A stretch of 25,086 bases of DNA from Pusillimonas sp035515275 (GCF_035515275.1 NZ_DATJBQ010000067.1:1-25086), one strand, 5' to 3'; shown: positions 6,359-15,125, counted from the stretch's first letter. The notes: generated from the sequence alone by a model not told the origin. Numbers and translations: made by a program.

Positions 6359-9208
6359 ATGACCTCTGATTCTTCCACGAACGTACCCGCCCAGCTTTCC
6401 AAAAGCTTTGAACCCCAAGAAATCGAATCCCGCTGGTATGCCCAGTGGGAAAGTCGGGGTTACTTCAAGGGCGGCCAACATGTCGAGCCCGCCCCCAGCC
6501 ATAAGAGCGTTCCTTACGCCATACAGTTCCCGCCGCCCAATGTAACGGGCACGCTGCACATGGGGCATGCCTTCAACCAGACGGTCATGGACGGCCTGGT
6601 GCGCTACCACCGCATGAAGGGCGACGACACCGTGTTCATACCAGGCACCGACCATGCCGGCATTGCCACGCAAATTGTGGTTGAACGCCAACTCGACGCG
6701 CAAAACATCTCTCGTCACGACCTGGGACGCGAAAAATTCGTCGAAAAAGTATGGGAATGGAAGCACCAATCGGGTAGTGCCATTACCGAGCAGTTCCGCC
6801 GCCTGGGCTCATCGGCCGACTGGGACCGCGAGTACTTCACCATGGACGACAACCTGTCGCGCGGTGTGGTCGAAACCTTTGTGCGCTTGCACGAGCAGGG
6901 CCTTATTTACCGGGGCAAACGTCTGGTCAACTGGGACCCTGTTCTAGGCACGGCTGTATCCGACCTGGAAGTAGTCAGCGAAGAAGAAGACGGCTCGATG
7001 TGGGAAATTCGTTACCCGCTGGCTCAGCCCGCCGGCGGCCTGACCCATTTGGTGGTGGCCACCACGCGCCCCGAAACCATGCTGGGCGACGTGGCCGTCA
7101 TGGTTCATCCCGAAGACGAGCGCTACGCCCACCTGATCGGCAAAAATGTGCTGCTGCCGCTGTGCGACCGCGAAATACCCATTATTGCCGACGACTACGT
7201 CGACCGCGAGTTCGGTACCGGCGTGGTCAAGGTTACCCCGGCACACGATTTCAACGACTATGCGGTGGGCCAGCGTCATGGACTGTCGCAGATCAGCATT
7301 CTCGACCTCGAAGCCCGCATCAACGAGAACAGCCCCTCTGCATACCAGGGGCTTGATCGCTTCGAGGCGCGCAAACGCATTGTTGCCGACCTTGAATCAC
7401 AAGGCTTGCTGCAAGCGGTAAAACCCCACAAACTTATGGTGCCGCGCGGTGATCGCACCAATACGGTCATTGAGCCCATGCTTACCGACCAATGGTTTGT
7501 GGCCATGAGCAAGCCCGCACCCGAAGGTACATTGAACCCCGGCAAAAGCATTACCGAGGTTGCGCTCGAAGTGGTGGCAGACGGCCGCATCCGCTTCTAC
7601 CCCGAAAACTGGACCACCACCTACAACCAGTGGCTGGAAAAAATCCAGGACTGGTGCATTTCGCGCCAGCTTTGGTGGGGTCATCAGATTCCTGCGTGGT
7701 ACGCGCCGGACGGCCGCATTTTCGTAGCCCGCTCTGAAGAAGAAGCCACGCGCCAGGCACGCGACGCGGGCGTTATCGAACCGCTTGTCCGCGACCCCGA
7801 TGTCCTGGACACCTGGTTTTCGTCGGCCCTGGTACCCTTCACCGACCTGGGCTGGCCGCAAGAGTCGCCCGATCTGGCGCGCTACCTGCCCTCCAGCGTT
7901 CTGGTCACCGGCTTTGACATTATCTTCTTCTGGGTGGCCCGCATGGTCATGATGAGCATGCACATGACCGGCCAGGTGCCCTTTCGCGACGTGTACGTGC
8001 ACGGTCTCATCTGCGACCTGGAAGGCAAGAAGATGAGCAAGTCCAAGGGCAACACCATTGACCCGGTCGACCTTATTGACGGCGTCGATATCGACCAGCT
8101 CGTGGCCAAACGCACCACCGGCTTGATGAACCCGCGCCAGGCCACAAGCATCGAAAAGCGCACCCGCAAGGATTTCCCGCAGGGTTTTCCGGCCTATGGT
8201 ACCGACGCTCTGCGCTTTACCATGGCGGCCTACGCCACGCTGGGCCGCAACATCAACTTCGACCTCAAGCGTTGCGAGGGCTATCGCAACTTCTGCAACA
8301 AACTATGGAACGCCACGCGTTTCGTGCTCATGAACACCGAAGGCCACGACCTGACCGGCCCCGAGCACCACGAGCTTTCGTTCACCGACCACTGGATCAT
8401 CAGCCAATTGCAAAGGCTTGAAGCCGAGGTAGAACGCGGTTTCAACGAGTATCGCTTCGACAACATCGCCAATGCGCTGTATCACTTCGTGTGGGACGAA
8501 TATTGCGACTGGTACGTAGAGCTGGCCAAGGTTCAGATTCAGCAAGGCAATGCCGCCCAGCAACTTGGGACGCGCCGCACACTGATCCGCGTACTTGAAA
8601 CTGTATTGCGGCTTGCTCACCCCATCATGCCCTTTATCACCGAAGAGCTTTGGCAGAAAGTGTCCTTGGTAGCGGGCAAACGTGACGCCCACACGCAAAC
8701 CAGCGTATGCATACAGCCCTACCCGGTTTCCGACCCCCAAAAGCTCGACCCTGCTGCCGAGGCCCAAGTCGCTGAATTAAAAGCTCAGGTCGAAGCCGTA
8801 CGCGCGCTGCGTGGCGAAATGAATCTGTCTCCGGCCCAACGAGTACCCTTGATCGCTTTAGGCGACCCCCAGGTGCTGGCCGCCAACAGCCCTTATTTGG
8901 CCGCGCTGGCCAAGCTTGAAAACGTTGAAATCGTTGCTTCCCTGCCCGACGTGGGCGCACCAGTACAGGTGGTAGGCACAACACAACTGATGCTGCATGT
9001 CGAGATCGACGTCGATGCTGAGCGTCTGCGCCTCAGTAAGGAAATCGAGCGCCTCGAAAAAGAGATCGGCAAGGCACAAGGCAAGCTGTCGAACGAAAGC
9101 TTCATGCAACGTGCCCCGGCGCAGGTGGTTGAGCAGGAAAAGGCGCGCGTGGTGCAATTTGGAGAAACCTTGCTCAAAGTACAAGAGCAACTTGTCCGGC
9201 TCGGTTAG
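6359..9208 (+). CDS. valS: Valine--tRNA ligase
   Basis: 949 aa, a typical length. It is a class I aminoacyl-tRNA synthetase charging tRNA-Val, with an editing domain that removes mischarged threonine. The HIGH-type motif appears as HMGH at 67-70 within PPPNVTGTLHMGH. The editing (CP1) domain includes TTRPETMLGDVAV. KMSKS is at residues 558-562. A helical anticodon-binding domain follows, and the C-terminus ends in a charged coiled coil (EIERLEKEIGKAQGKL and after) typical of ValRS. It is transcribed alone on the plus strand, divergent from ndk and convergent with trmD. Its leader may carry an attenuator. Confidence 0.98.
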   Translation: MTSDSSTNVPAQLSKSFEPQEIESRWYAQWESRGYFKGGQHVEPAPSHKSVPYAIQFPPPNVTGTLHMGHAFNQTVMDGLVRYHRMKGDDTVFIPGTDHAGIATQIVVERQLDAQNISRHDLGREKFVEKVWEWKHQSGSAITEQFRRLGSSADWDREYFTMDDNLSRGVVETFVRLHEQGLIYRGKRLVNWDPVLGTAVSDLEVVSEEEDGSMWEIRYPLAQPAGGLTHLVVATTRPETMLGDVAVMVHPEDERYAHLIGKNVLLPLCDREIPIIADDYVDREFGTGVVKVTPAHDFNDYAVGQRHGLSQISILDLEARINENSPSAYQGLDRFEARKRIVADLESQGLLQAVKPHKLMVPRGDRTNTVIEPMLTDQWFVAMSKPAPEGTLNPGKSITEVALEVVADGRIRFYPENWTTTYNQWLEKIQDWCISRQLWWGHQIPAWYAPDGRIFVARSEEEATRQARDAGVIEPLVRDPDVLDTWFSSALVPFTDLGWPQESPDLARYLPSSVLVTGFDIIFFWVARMVMMSMHMTGQVPFRDVYVHGLICDLEGKKMSKSKGNTIDPVDLIDGVDIDQLVAKRTTGLMNPRQATSIEKRTRKDFPQGFPAYGTDALRFTMAAYATLGRNINFDLKRCEGYRNFCNKLWNATRFVLMNTEGHDLTGPEHHELSFTDHWIISQLQRLEAEVERGFNEYRFDNIANALYHFVWDEYCDWYVELAKVQIQQGNAAQQLGTRRTLIRVLETVLRLAHPIMPFITEELWQKVSLVAGKRDAHTQTSVCIQPYPVSDPQKLDPAAEAQVAELKAQVEAVRALRGEMNLSPAQRVPLIALGDPQVLAANSPYLAALAKLENVEIVASLPDVGAPVQVVGTTQLMLHVEIDVDAERLRLSKEIERLEKEIGKAQGKLSNESFMQRAPAQVVEQEKARVVQFGETLLKVQEQLVRLG

Positions 9209-9224
9209 GCTGCCGACAGTTCGC

Positions 9225-9260
9225 GGGTGGCGTGTACCGCACACGTGTACGCGCCAACCC
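9225..9260. terminator. Bidirectional hairpin between convergent valS and trmD
   Basis: The left arm, 9225-9237 (GGGT then GGCGTGTAC), pairs with the right arm 9247-9260 (GTACGCGCC, a bulged A, then ACCC). The 13 pairs include one G-U in the plus-strand reading. It begins 16 bp after the valS stop and its right edge touches the trmD stop codon. Position and strength suggest transcription termination from both sides, although neither side has a strong T-tract. Confidence 0.55.
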
Positions 9261-10030
9261 TACACCGACAGAGTAGCCAGAAACGCCTCGTCCGCCTTGC
9301 TAAGCCGCCCTGCTTTGCGAGCCGCTTCGATCAGGTCGGGGCGGCGGGCAAGGGTCAGGGCCAACGATTGCCGTCGGCGCCAGCCGGCAATGTTGGCATG
9401 ATGGCCCGATAAAAGCTCAGGCGGCACAGACTCGCCTTCGTAAATTTCGGGACGCGTGTAGTGGGGACTATCCAACAAACCCGTCAAGGTGTCGTGGAAA
9501 GAATCCTGATGGGCCGATTCGCTGTCGTTGAGCGCGCCCGGCAACAGGCGCACCGCGCTGTCCATAACCGCCAGGGCCGGTATCTCGCCGCCCGAAAGCA
9601 CGAAGTCTCCGATAGAAACCTCGTCGGTCACGCAGCGGTCGATAAAGCGCTGATCCACCCCTTCGTATCGCCCGCAAATCAGAATAGCGCCCTGGCCGTC
9701 TGCCAGTTGCTGGGCCATGCGCTGATCAAAACGACGCCCGGTAGGGCTCATGAGCCACACCGGCGCAGAGTCGATGCGAGAATCAATCTGCGCCTTGCGA
9801 TCTGCCTGCGCAGCAATAACAGCGTCCTCCAAAGGGCCCGCCATCATGACCATGCCGGGCCCCCCGCCATAGGGCCGGTCATCAACGGTGCGATGAACGT
9901 CTTTCGTGAAGTCGCGCGGATTCCATAACTGCAGTGACCACAGCCCCTGCTTGTGCGCACGACCCGTTATGCCGTGGTCGCGCACCGCACGAAACATGTC
10001 GGGAAATAGAGAGACGACGTCAAAGCGCAT
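9260..10030 (-). CDS. trmD: tRNA (guanine-N1-)-methyltransferase TrmD
   Basis: 256 aa, full length. TrmD methylates G37 next to the anticodon of tRNAs such as those for Leu, Pro and Arg, preventing +1 frameshifting. It is a SPOUT-fold dimer with a trefoil-knot SAM site. The knot regions GRYEGVDQRF (120-129) and SIGDFVLSGGE (139-149) are intact, as is the N-terminal MRFDVVSLFP. It is the last gene of the rpsP-rimM-trmD group, 80 bp after rimM. The frequent next gene, rplS, is absent here; instead the convergent valS gene ends 51 bp beyond. Confidence 0.97.
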   Translation of the reverse strand: MRFDVVSLFPDMFRAVRDHGITGRAHKQGLWSLQLWNPRDFTKDVHRTVDDRPYGGGPGMVMMAGPLEDAVIAAQADRKAQIDSRIDSAPVWLMSPTGRRFDQRMAQQLADGQGAILICGRYEGVDQRFIDRCVTDEVSIGDFVLSGGEIPALAVMDSAVRLLPGALNDSESAHQDSFHDTLTGLLDSPHYTRPEIYEGESVPPELLSGHHANIAGWRRRQSLALTLARRPDLIEAARKAGRLSKADEAFLATLSV

Positions 10031-10110
10031 TAGGCTGAAAGCTGGACCTATGACGTGCTAAGGCTGACTGCCACGCCGACGCACATTTTTATTGAAATAT
10101 TGGCCGGCAG

Positions 10111-10725
10111 CTAGAACTCGACCGGCCAGTCGCTATCGAGCCGTTTGGCGGCGATATCGACCGTATGAACATGTGCCTGAACAAAAGGCACCAGCACTTC
10201 GATGTTGCGGCCCTTTTGATTCTGCAGCAAGACGACCTGGCCGTGCTCGTCGAGGCGGGCGCGGGCCACATGCAGCACCGCATGGGCGCCGTTATCCGAC
10301 ACCTCGACCACCTGTCCGATCAGAGCCGGGGTGTTATCGGCCTGACCATAGAGCAGGCAGCCGATAAGATCGACCCAGTAGACCTCGTCTTCGTCTTCAG
10401 GCGGAAACTGCGAACGAGGCACCGATATGGTATGGCCTTTAAGCGCTTCGGCAGCATTGCGGTCGGGTGCAGCATCGAGCTGCGCCACAAGGGTTGCACC
10501 ATGAGGCCTGACAGCCAGAACCTGCACCTTTCGAGCAGGCGCAAAAGCGCCCGCCCCGCCGGTAAGCGGTGCGGGCGCTTTCAGCCACCAGTTTTTACAC
10601 TGCTGCAATACTTCGGCAGACGAATGCGGCTGGATCTTGACCCAGCCCTGAACGCCATATGCCGCAACGATACGCCCCAGCTCGATCAGATCGTGCGGAA
10701 GCTCGCCGGATTGAGTGTCGGTCAT
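10111..10725 (-). CDS. rimM: Ribosome maturation factor RimM
   Basis: 204 aa. RimM assists late 30S subunit assembly, binding ribosomal protein S19 and the 16S rRNA head. The N-terminal beta-barrel opens with the family signature LIELGRIVAAYGVQGWVKI. The C-terminal PRC barrel contains YWVDLIGCLLY and ends with the conserved LVPFVQAHVHTVDIAAKRL. It starts 36 bp after rpsP, with a GGGTC motif upstream of ATG. A proline/alanine/glycine-rich insert near residues 48-65 (APAPLTGGAGAFAPARK) is slightly longer than in E. coli. Confidence 0.96.
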   Translation of the reverse strand: MTDTQSGELPHDLIELGRIVAAYGVQGWVKIQPHSSAEVLQQCKNWWLKAPAPLTGGAGAFAPARKVQVLAVRPHGATLVAQLDAAPDRNAAEALKGHTISVPRSQFPPEDEDEVYWVDLIGCLLYGQADNTPALIGQVVEVSDNGAHAVLHVARARLDEHGQVVLLQNQKGRNIEVLVPFVQAHVHTVDIAAKRLDSDWPVEF

Positions 10726-10761
10726 GCCGACCCTGCTGGCTTGGCCAGACCGATTGCCTTT

Positions 10762-11016
10762 TTAGGCAGCCGCTTTGGCGGAGTACTCTTTTACAAGACG
10801 CGCAACAGCCGGCGACAACTTGGCACCGGTGCCGGTCCAGTACTCGACGCGGTCAACAGCAAGACGCAGGCTTTCCTGGCCTTCGTTGGCTACCGGGTTG
10901 TAAAAACCCAGGCGCTCGATAAAACGGCCATCACGACGATCGCGCGAATCGGCTGCTACCACATTGTAAAACGGACGCTTCTTCGAGCCACCACGGGCTA
11001 AACGAATCACCACCAT
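10762..11016 (-). CDS. rpsP: 30S ribosomal protein S16
   Basis: 84 aa from ATG 11016 (MVVIRLARGGSKKRPFYNVV), the universal S16 start. The frame is open 15 codons further, but a good ribosome-binding site (AAGGA, 6 nt spacing) precedes this ATG. S16 is a 30S body protein needed for 16S rRNA folding. RDGRFIERLGFYNP and the C-terminal KEYSAKAAA fit the family. It is the first gene of rpsP-rimM-trmD, with a candidate promoter just upstream. Confidence 0.98.
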   Translation of the reverse strand: MVVIRLARGGSKKRPFYNVVAADSRDRRDGRFIERLGFYNPVANEGQESLRLAVDRVEYWTGTGAKLSPAVARLVKEYSAKAAA

Positions 11017-11051
11017 AGGTAATCCTTTGAAAATGATGTGAAAAACAATAG

Positions 11052-11081
11052 ATTCTAGCATCTTTAAGGCTTGCCAAGCAA
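11052..11081 (-). promoter_or_regulatory. Candidate sigma-70 promoter of rpsP-rimM-trmD
   Basis: On the minus strand, TTGCTT (11076-11081) and TAGAAT (11052-11057) are 18 bp apart, and the -10 ends 35 bp before the rpsP start. The -10 is a 5/6 match; the -35 is weak (3/6). It lies between the tusA terminator and rpsP, where a promoter is required. Confidence 0.45.
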
Positions 11082-11102
11082 ACTTAAAGATAAAAATCCG
11101 CT

Positions 11103-11128
11103 AAAAAGCACACAGATAAATGGTGTGC
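11103..11128 (-). terminator. Rho-independent terminator after alaS-tusA
   Basis: On the minus strand, GCACAC (plus 11123-11128) and GTGTGC (plus 11108-11113) form a perfect 6-bp stem with a 9-nt loop, followed directly by T5 (11103-11107). It begins 5 bp after the tusA stop and separates alaS-tusA from the downstream rpsP operon. Confidence 0.8.
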
Positions 11129-11133
11129 CAGGC

Positions 11134-11382
11134 TTACCGACGAGAAAGAAAATGCAGCGAGTGGGTTTCGCCCTGAATCTGGGCAAGCAAGCCGTTACCG
11201 GTTTGCTTGCTGAAGGCTTGAAAATCGCGCACCGCATTCGGGTCGGTGGTAATGACTTTAAGCACCTGACCGCTTTGCAACTGGGCCAGGGCCTTTTTGG
11301 CACGCAAGATGGGCAAGGGGCATTTCAGGCCCGTTGCATCCACCTCGAGATCGAATCCGGGCTGCTCGGTTGAGTTGATCAT
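11134..11382 (-). CDS. tusA: TusA/SirA-family sulfur carrier protein
   Basis: 82 aa. TusA-family proteins accept persulfide sulfur from cysteine desulfurase and pass it on, classically for 2-thiouridine at the tRNA wobble position and also for molybdenum-cofactor sulfuration. The family signature ATGLKCPLPILRAKKAL contains the active cysteine (Cys21) in a CPxP motif. The protein is a single beta-alpha-beta-alpha-beta-beta domain of normal length. It starts 5 bp after the alaS stop, so it is probably expressed with alaS, and a clear terminator follows. Whether it is the tRNA-thiolation TusA or a related sulfur-trafficking paralogue cannot be decided here, so the symbol is tentative. Confidence 0.88.
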   Translation of the reverse strand: MINSTEQPGFDLEVDATGLKCPLPILRAKKALAQLQSGQVLKVITTDPNAVRDFQAFSKQTGNGLLAQIQGETHSLHFLSRR

Positions 11383-11387
11383 GCCAA

Positions 11388-14012
11388 TCAGCCTTCGAGC
11401 CGTGCAGCCACCCAGTCTTGAACCTGGGCAATGGCGCCGGGCAACGCTGCTGCATCAGACCCGCCGCCCATGGCCATGTCTGGCCGCCCGCCACCCTTGC
11501 CGCCAACCTGGCCTGCCACCATGCCGACCAGCTCGCCGGCCTTGACCCGACCGACCAGGTCGGGCGTAACCCCGGCCACAAGACTGATCTTGCCCTCCGC
11601 CTCGGTAGCCAGCAACACCACCGCCGACTTGAGCTTGGACTTGAGCTGATCGGCCATGCCGCGCAACGCTTTGGGATCGGCACCCGAAATATTGGCAACC
11701 AGCAGGCGGGCGTCGCCCTTAAGGGAGATCGCCTGCGAGGCGAGGTCGTTGCCCGCAGACGCGGCCAGCTTGCTTTTTGCCTGATCCAGATCGCGCTCGA
11801 GTGTTTTAAGCTGACCCTGCAATTGCAAGATGCGGTCGGAAAGATCGGCCGGCTGGGTCTTGAGCAAGCCAGATGCATGCTGCAGCACGCTTTGAGTATC
11901 TTGAACCCAACGCAATGCGTTGATACCGGTAACGGCTTCGATGCGGCGTACCCCGGCCGCCACGCCGCCCTCAGATATGATTTTGAATAAGCCGATGTCG
12001 CCGGTGCGGGCCACGTGGGTGCCGCCGCACAGTTCGCGCGAAAAGCCGATATCCAGCACGCGTACTTCGTCGCCATATTTTTCGCCGAACAAGGCTACTG
12101 CGCCGCCGCCTACTGCTTCATCGTAAGACATATACGCCGATTGCACAGCGTGATTGAGCAGGACTTCAGCGTTGACGATTTGCTCGACCTGGCGGATCTG
12201 CTCGGCAGTAAGCGGCGCATCGTGGGCGAAGTCAAAGCGGGTTTTGTCGGCATCGACCAACGAGCCCCGCTGTTGAACGTGCTCGCCCAGCACCTGCCGC
12301 AGGGCCTTGTGCATAAGATGGGTAGCCGAGTGATTCCGCACGGTACGGGCTCGCAGGTCGGCATCGACCGAAGCCTGAACCGTTTGGCCCACCGCCAGCG
12401 AACCCGATTCGAGACGACCATGGTGGCCAAAGACATTGTTTTGAACCTTTTGCGTGTCAGACACGGCAAAACGCGCTGCGTCGGCCTGCAGCACACCGGC
12501 ATCGCCCACCTGCCCGCCTGATTCGGCGTAGAAAGGTGTGGCGTCGAGCACAACAATGGCGTCGGCGCCCGCCTCAATGCGCTCGACCGAAGCGCCGTTG
12601 ACATACAGTGCGGTAACGGTGCCCTGCCCCTGAAGGTTTTCGTAGCCGTCGAAACGCGTTTCGGCGCCCTGGTAGCTAAGGCCTTCTACCGCCTTGAACT
12701 TGCCGGCTGCGCGCGCCTGGTCGCGCTGGCGCGCCATGGCGGCTTCGAACCCTTCAACGTCGACTTCGACGTTGCGCTCACGACAGATGTCGGCGGTAAG
12801 GTCGACCGGAAAACCGTAGGTGTCATACAGCGTAAACAGTGTCTGGCCGTCGAGGCGACCGTTTTCGGGTAGACTGCTCAGCGCTGATTCCAGGATCTTC
12901 ATGCCGTTTTCAAGCGTTTCACTGAAACGCTCTTCTTCTTGACGAAGCACCTGCTCGATACGGGCCTGGTTGGCGGCAAGCTCGGGATAAGCGTCGCCCA
13001 TTTGCGCCGCCAGGTCGGCTACCAGACGGTAAAAGAAGGGGCGCGGCTGACCCAGCTTGTGGCCATGGCGCAAGGCCCGGCGAACAATCCGGCGAAGCAC
13101 GTAGCCGCGGCCTTCGTTGCTGGGAATGACACCGTCGACCACCAGGAAACTGCAGGCACGGATGTGGTCGGCGATAACCTTGAGCGAATTGTTTTTAAGA
13201 TCGCCCGTACCGGTTTCGCGAGCCGCAGCAGCGATCACCGCCTGGAACAAGTCGATTTCGTAATTGGAATGCACGTGTTGCAGCACGGCAGCGATGCGTT
13301 CCAGGCCCATGCCTGTGTCGACACAGGGTTTGGGAAGCGGCAACATGTTGCCGGCCGCATCGCGCTCAAACTGCATGAACACGAGGTTCCAGATTTCAAT
13401 ATAGCGGTCGCCGTCTTCTTCGGGCGAGCCCGGTGGCCCACCCCAGATTTCGGGGCCGTGGTCGTAGAAGATTTCGGAGCACGGACCGCAAGGGCCGGTT
13501 TCGGCCATCTGCCAGAAGTTGTCCGAGGCGTAGCGGGCGCCTTTGTTGTCGCCGATGCGGATGATGCGCTCGGCCGGCACTTTGATTTCGTTAAGCCAGA
13601 TATCGTAGGCTTCGTCGTCTTCTTGATACACAGTTACCCAAAGCTTGTCGACCGGAAGGCCGTAAACCTGGGTAAGCAGTTGCCAGGCGTAGGCAATGGC
13701 CTCGTGCTTGAAGTAGTCTCCGAAACTGAAGTTGCCCAGCATCTCGAAAAACGTATGATGCCGAGCCGTATAGCCCACGTTTTCGAGGTCGTTGTGCTTG
13801 CCGCCGGCCCGCACACAGCGCTGCGAACTGACTGCGCGATAATAAGGACGGGTTTCTTTTCCGGTGAAAACGTCTTTGAACTGCACCATTCCGGCGTTGG
13901 TAAACAAAAGGGTGGGGTCGTTGGCCGGAATAAGCGACGACGAGGGCACAACGGCATGACCCTTCGATTCGAAAAACGATAGGAATTTTTGACGGATTTC
14001 GGTGGTTTTCAT
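11388..14012 (-). CDS. alaS: Alanine--tRNA ligase
   Basis: 874 aa, full length. It is a class II synthetase charging tRNA-Ala, with its own editing domain against Ser/Gly. The N-terminal catalytic core is clear (FTNAGMVQFKDVF, RHHTFFEMLGNFSFGDYF at about 84-101). Zinc-binding editing motifs are present: HSATH at 561-565 and CGGTH at 662-666. The C-terminal oligomerisation domain ends in a glycine-rich GGRPDMAMGGG segment. It starts 39 bp after xdhC but probably has its own promoter overlapping the xdhC stop. No strong ribosome-binding site is visible. tusA follows 5 bp downstream. Confidence 0.98.
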   Translation of the reverse strand: MKTTEIRQKFLSFFESKGHAVVPSSSLIPANDPTLLFTNAGMVQFKDVFTGKETRPYYRAVSSQRCVRAGGKHNDLENVGYTARHHTFFEMLGNFSFGDYFKHEAIAYAWQLLTQVYGLPVDKLWVTVYQEDDEAYDIWLNEIKVPAERIIRIGDNKGARYASDNFWQMAETGPCGPCSEIFYDHGPEIWGGPPGSPEEDGDRYIEIWNLVFMQFERDAAGNMLPLPKPCVDTGMGLERIAAVLQHVHSNYEIDLFQAVIAAAARETGTGDLKNNSLKVIADHIRACSFLVVDGVIPSNEGRGYVLRRIVRRALRHGHKLGQPRPFFYRLVADLAAQMGDAYPELAANQARIEQVLRQEEERFSETLENGMKILESALSSLPENGRLDGQTLFTLYDTYGFPVDLTADICRERNVEVDVEGFEAAMARQRDQARAAGKFKAVEGLSYQGAETRFDGYENLQGQGTVTALYVNGASVERIEAGADAIVVLDATPFYAESGGQVGDAGVLQADAARFAVSDTQKVQNNVFGHHGRLESGSLAVGQTVQASVDADLRARTVRNHSATHLMHKALRQVLGEHVQQRGSLVDADKTRFDFAHDAPLTAEQIRQVEQIVNAEVLLNHAVQSAYMSYDEAVGGGAVALFGEKYGDEVRVLDIGFSRELCGGTHVARTGDIGLFKIISEGGVAAGVRRIEAVTGINALRWVQDTQSVLQHASGLLKTQPADLSDRILQLQGQLKTLERDLDQAKSKLAASAGNDLASQAISLKGDARLLVANISGADPKALRGMADQLKSKLKSAVVLLATEAEGKISLVAGVTPDLVGRVKAGELVGMVAGQVGGKGGGRPDMAMGGGSDAAALPGAIAQVQDWVAARLEG

Positions 14013-14050
14013 CGGGGAAAAACGCGGCTGCTAAATAGAGGTAACTAATC

Positions 14051-14079
14051 ATTATAGAGGGTTGCGCGCAACGTGCCCA
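14051..14079 (-). promoter_or_regulatory. Candidate alaS promoter overlapping the xdhC stop codon
   Basis: On the minus strand, TGGGCA (14074-14079) is separated by 17 bp from a perfect TATAAT (14051-14056). The -10 overlaps the TAA stop of xdhC and lies 38 bp before the alaS start. It would let the essential alaS gene be transcribed independently of the purine genes upstream. Confidence 0.5.
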
Positions 14080-15125
14080 GACAAGGCCGCGGCGTGCTCG
14101 GCGCTTGTCGGTGCCTGGTCGAGCAGGCCGACGATTTGTGCCGCCACCGAGACGGCAATGACCCCAGGCAACTTGCTGGAAGTGTCAACGATGCCGATGG
14201 GGCAGATCATGCGGTCGACAAGCTGCGGAGGAAATTTTTGCCGCAGGCGGGCCCGGAACTTGGCGCGCTTGGTGTCGGAGCCGATAAGCCCCAGATAGCG
14301 GAACGACTTGTGCCGCAATACCTGCTCGATAATTTCAAGATCAAGGGCGTGGCTATGGGTTAACACGAGCCAATAGGCATCGTCGGGAAAGTCGATGACA
14401 TCAAGGGCGTCGCCGTTAATGCAGGAAACGTTGTCGGGCAAATGGGCGGGCCACTCGTCTTCTCGTGAGTCGAGCCAGGCCACGCGCACAGGCAACTCGG
14501 CCAGCACCCGCACAATGGCCTTGCCCACGTGACCGGCACCGCACACCACGATCAATGGGGCCGACCCCGGGGTAACATCTACCAGCAGGCGGTTTTCTTC
14601 GTGCCACTGGGCATCGGGTTGGGTCAAAGGTGTTTCGAGCCGCCGAACACTGACTTCATGCCCGCCGGTGCTGGGTTGCCCGCCGGGTTCGTCCGCCGGA
14701 ATGTAGCGCGTACGCTGAACCGCGGCACCTGCACCAAGCAGCGTATTCAACTCGTCGCACCAGGCCAGGTCTTTTGGTTCGAGCCGCTCGAAAGCCAGCC
14801 ATACCGCCCCCCCGCAACACTGCCCCAAGCTGGGGCCCAGCGCATAATGGCGCATTTGCGCCGCAGGCTTTTCGGAACTTGTCGCTGCGCTTAACATGGC
14901 CCGGGCGGCATCAATAGCCTGCAGCTCGAGGTGCCCGCCCCCTATCGTGCCGTGAGCGCCGTCCGGGTCGACCCACATACGCGTACCTGCATCGCGCGGC
15001 GTCGAGCCCAGGGCACGCGCAACGGTAATCAGCACCAGCGAGCCGCCGCCCGCCAGGCGCGCACGTGCCGCACTTAACCAGCGGCCATGAACACAGACCG
15101 AGGATGGTAGCAGCGACTCGCTCAT
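14052..15125 (-). CDS. xdhC: Xanthine dehydrogenase accessory protein XdhC
   Basis: 357 aa. XdhC binds the molybdenum cofactor, protects it during sulfuration and inserts it into XdhB; it is not part of the mature enzyme. The N-terminal domain carries ARALGSTPRDAGTRMWV and the signature GPSLGQCCGGAVWL with the conserved Cys pair at 103-104. The C-terminal Rossmann domain has VVCGAGHVGKAI (glycines at 196-201). It is the last gene of the xdhABC unit and starts inside the xdhB stop as ATGA. An MocA-like nucleotidyltransferase often sits near xdhC in other genomes but is not in this window. Confidence 0.95.
   Translation of the reverse strand: MSESLLPSSVCVHGRWLSAARARLAGGGSLVLITVARALGSTPRDAGTRMWVDPDGAHGTIGGGHLELQAIDAARAMLSAATSSEKPAAQMRHYALGPSLGQCCGGAVWLAFERLEPKDLAWCDELNTLLGAGAAVQRTRYIPADEPGGQPSTGGHEVSVRRLETPLTQPDAQWHEENRLLVDVTPGSAPLIVVCGAGHVGKAIVRVLAELPVRVAWLDSREDEWPAHLPDNVSCINGDALDVIDFPDDAYWLVLTHSHALDLEIIEQVLRHKSFRYLGLIGSDTKRAKFRARLRQKFPPQLVDRMICPIGIVDTSSKLPGVIAVSVAAQIVGLLDQAPTSAEHAAALSGHVARNPL

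Noticed and set aside
10031..10110. 12-codon minus-strand frame with three valines between rimM and trmD
   Set aside because: It has no ribosome-binding site and no hairpin switch around it; too short to support.
12939..13982. Plus-strand open frame of 347 codons inside alaS
   Set aside because: It is antisense to the conserved AlaS catalytic domain, has no family features and no ribosome-binding site of note.
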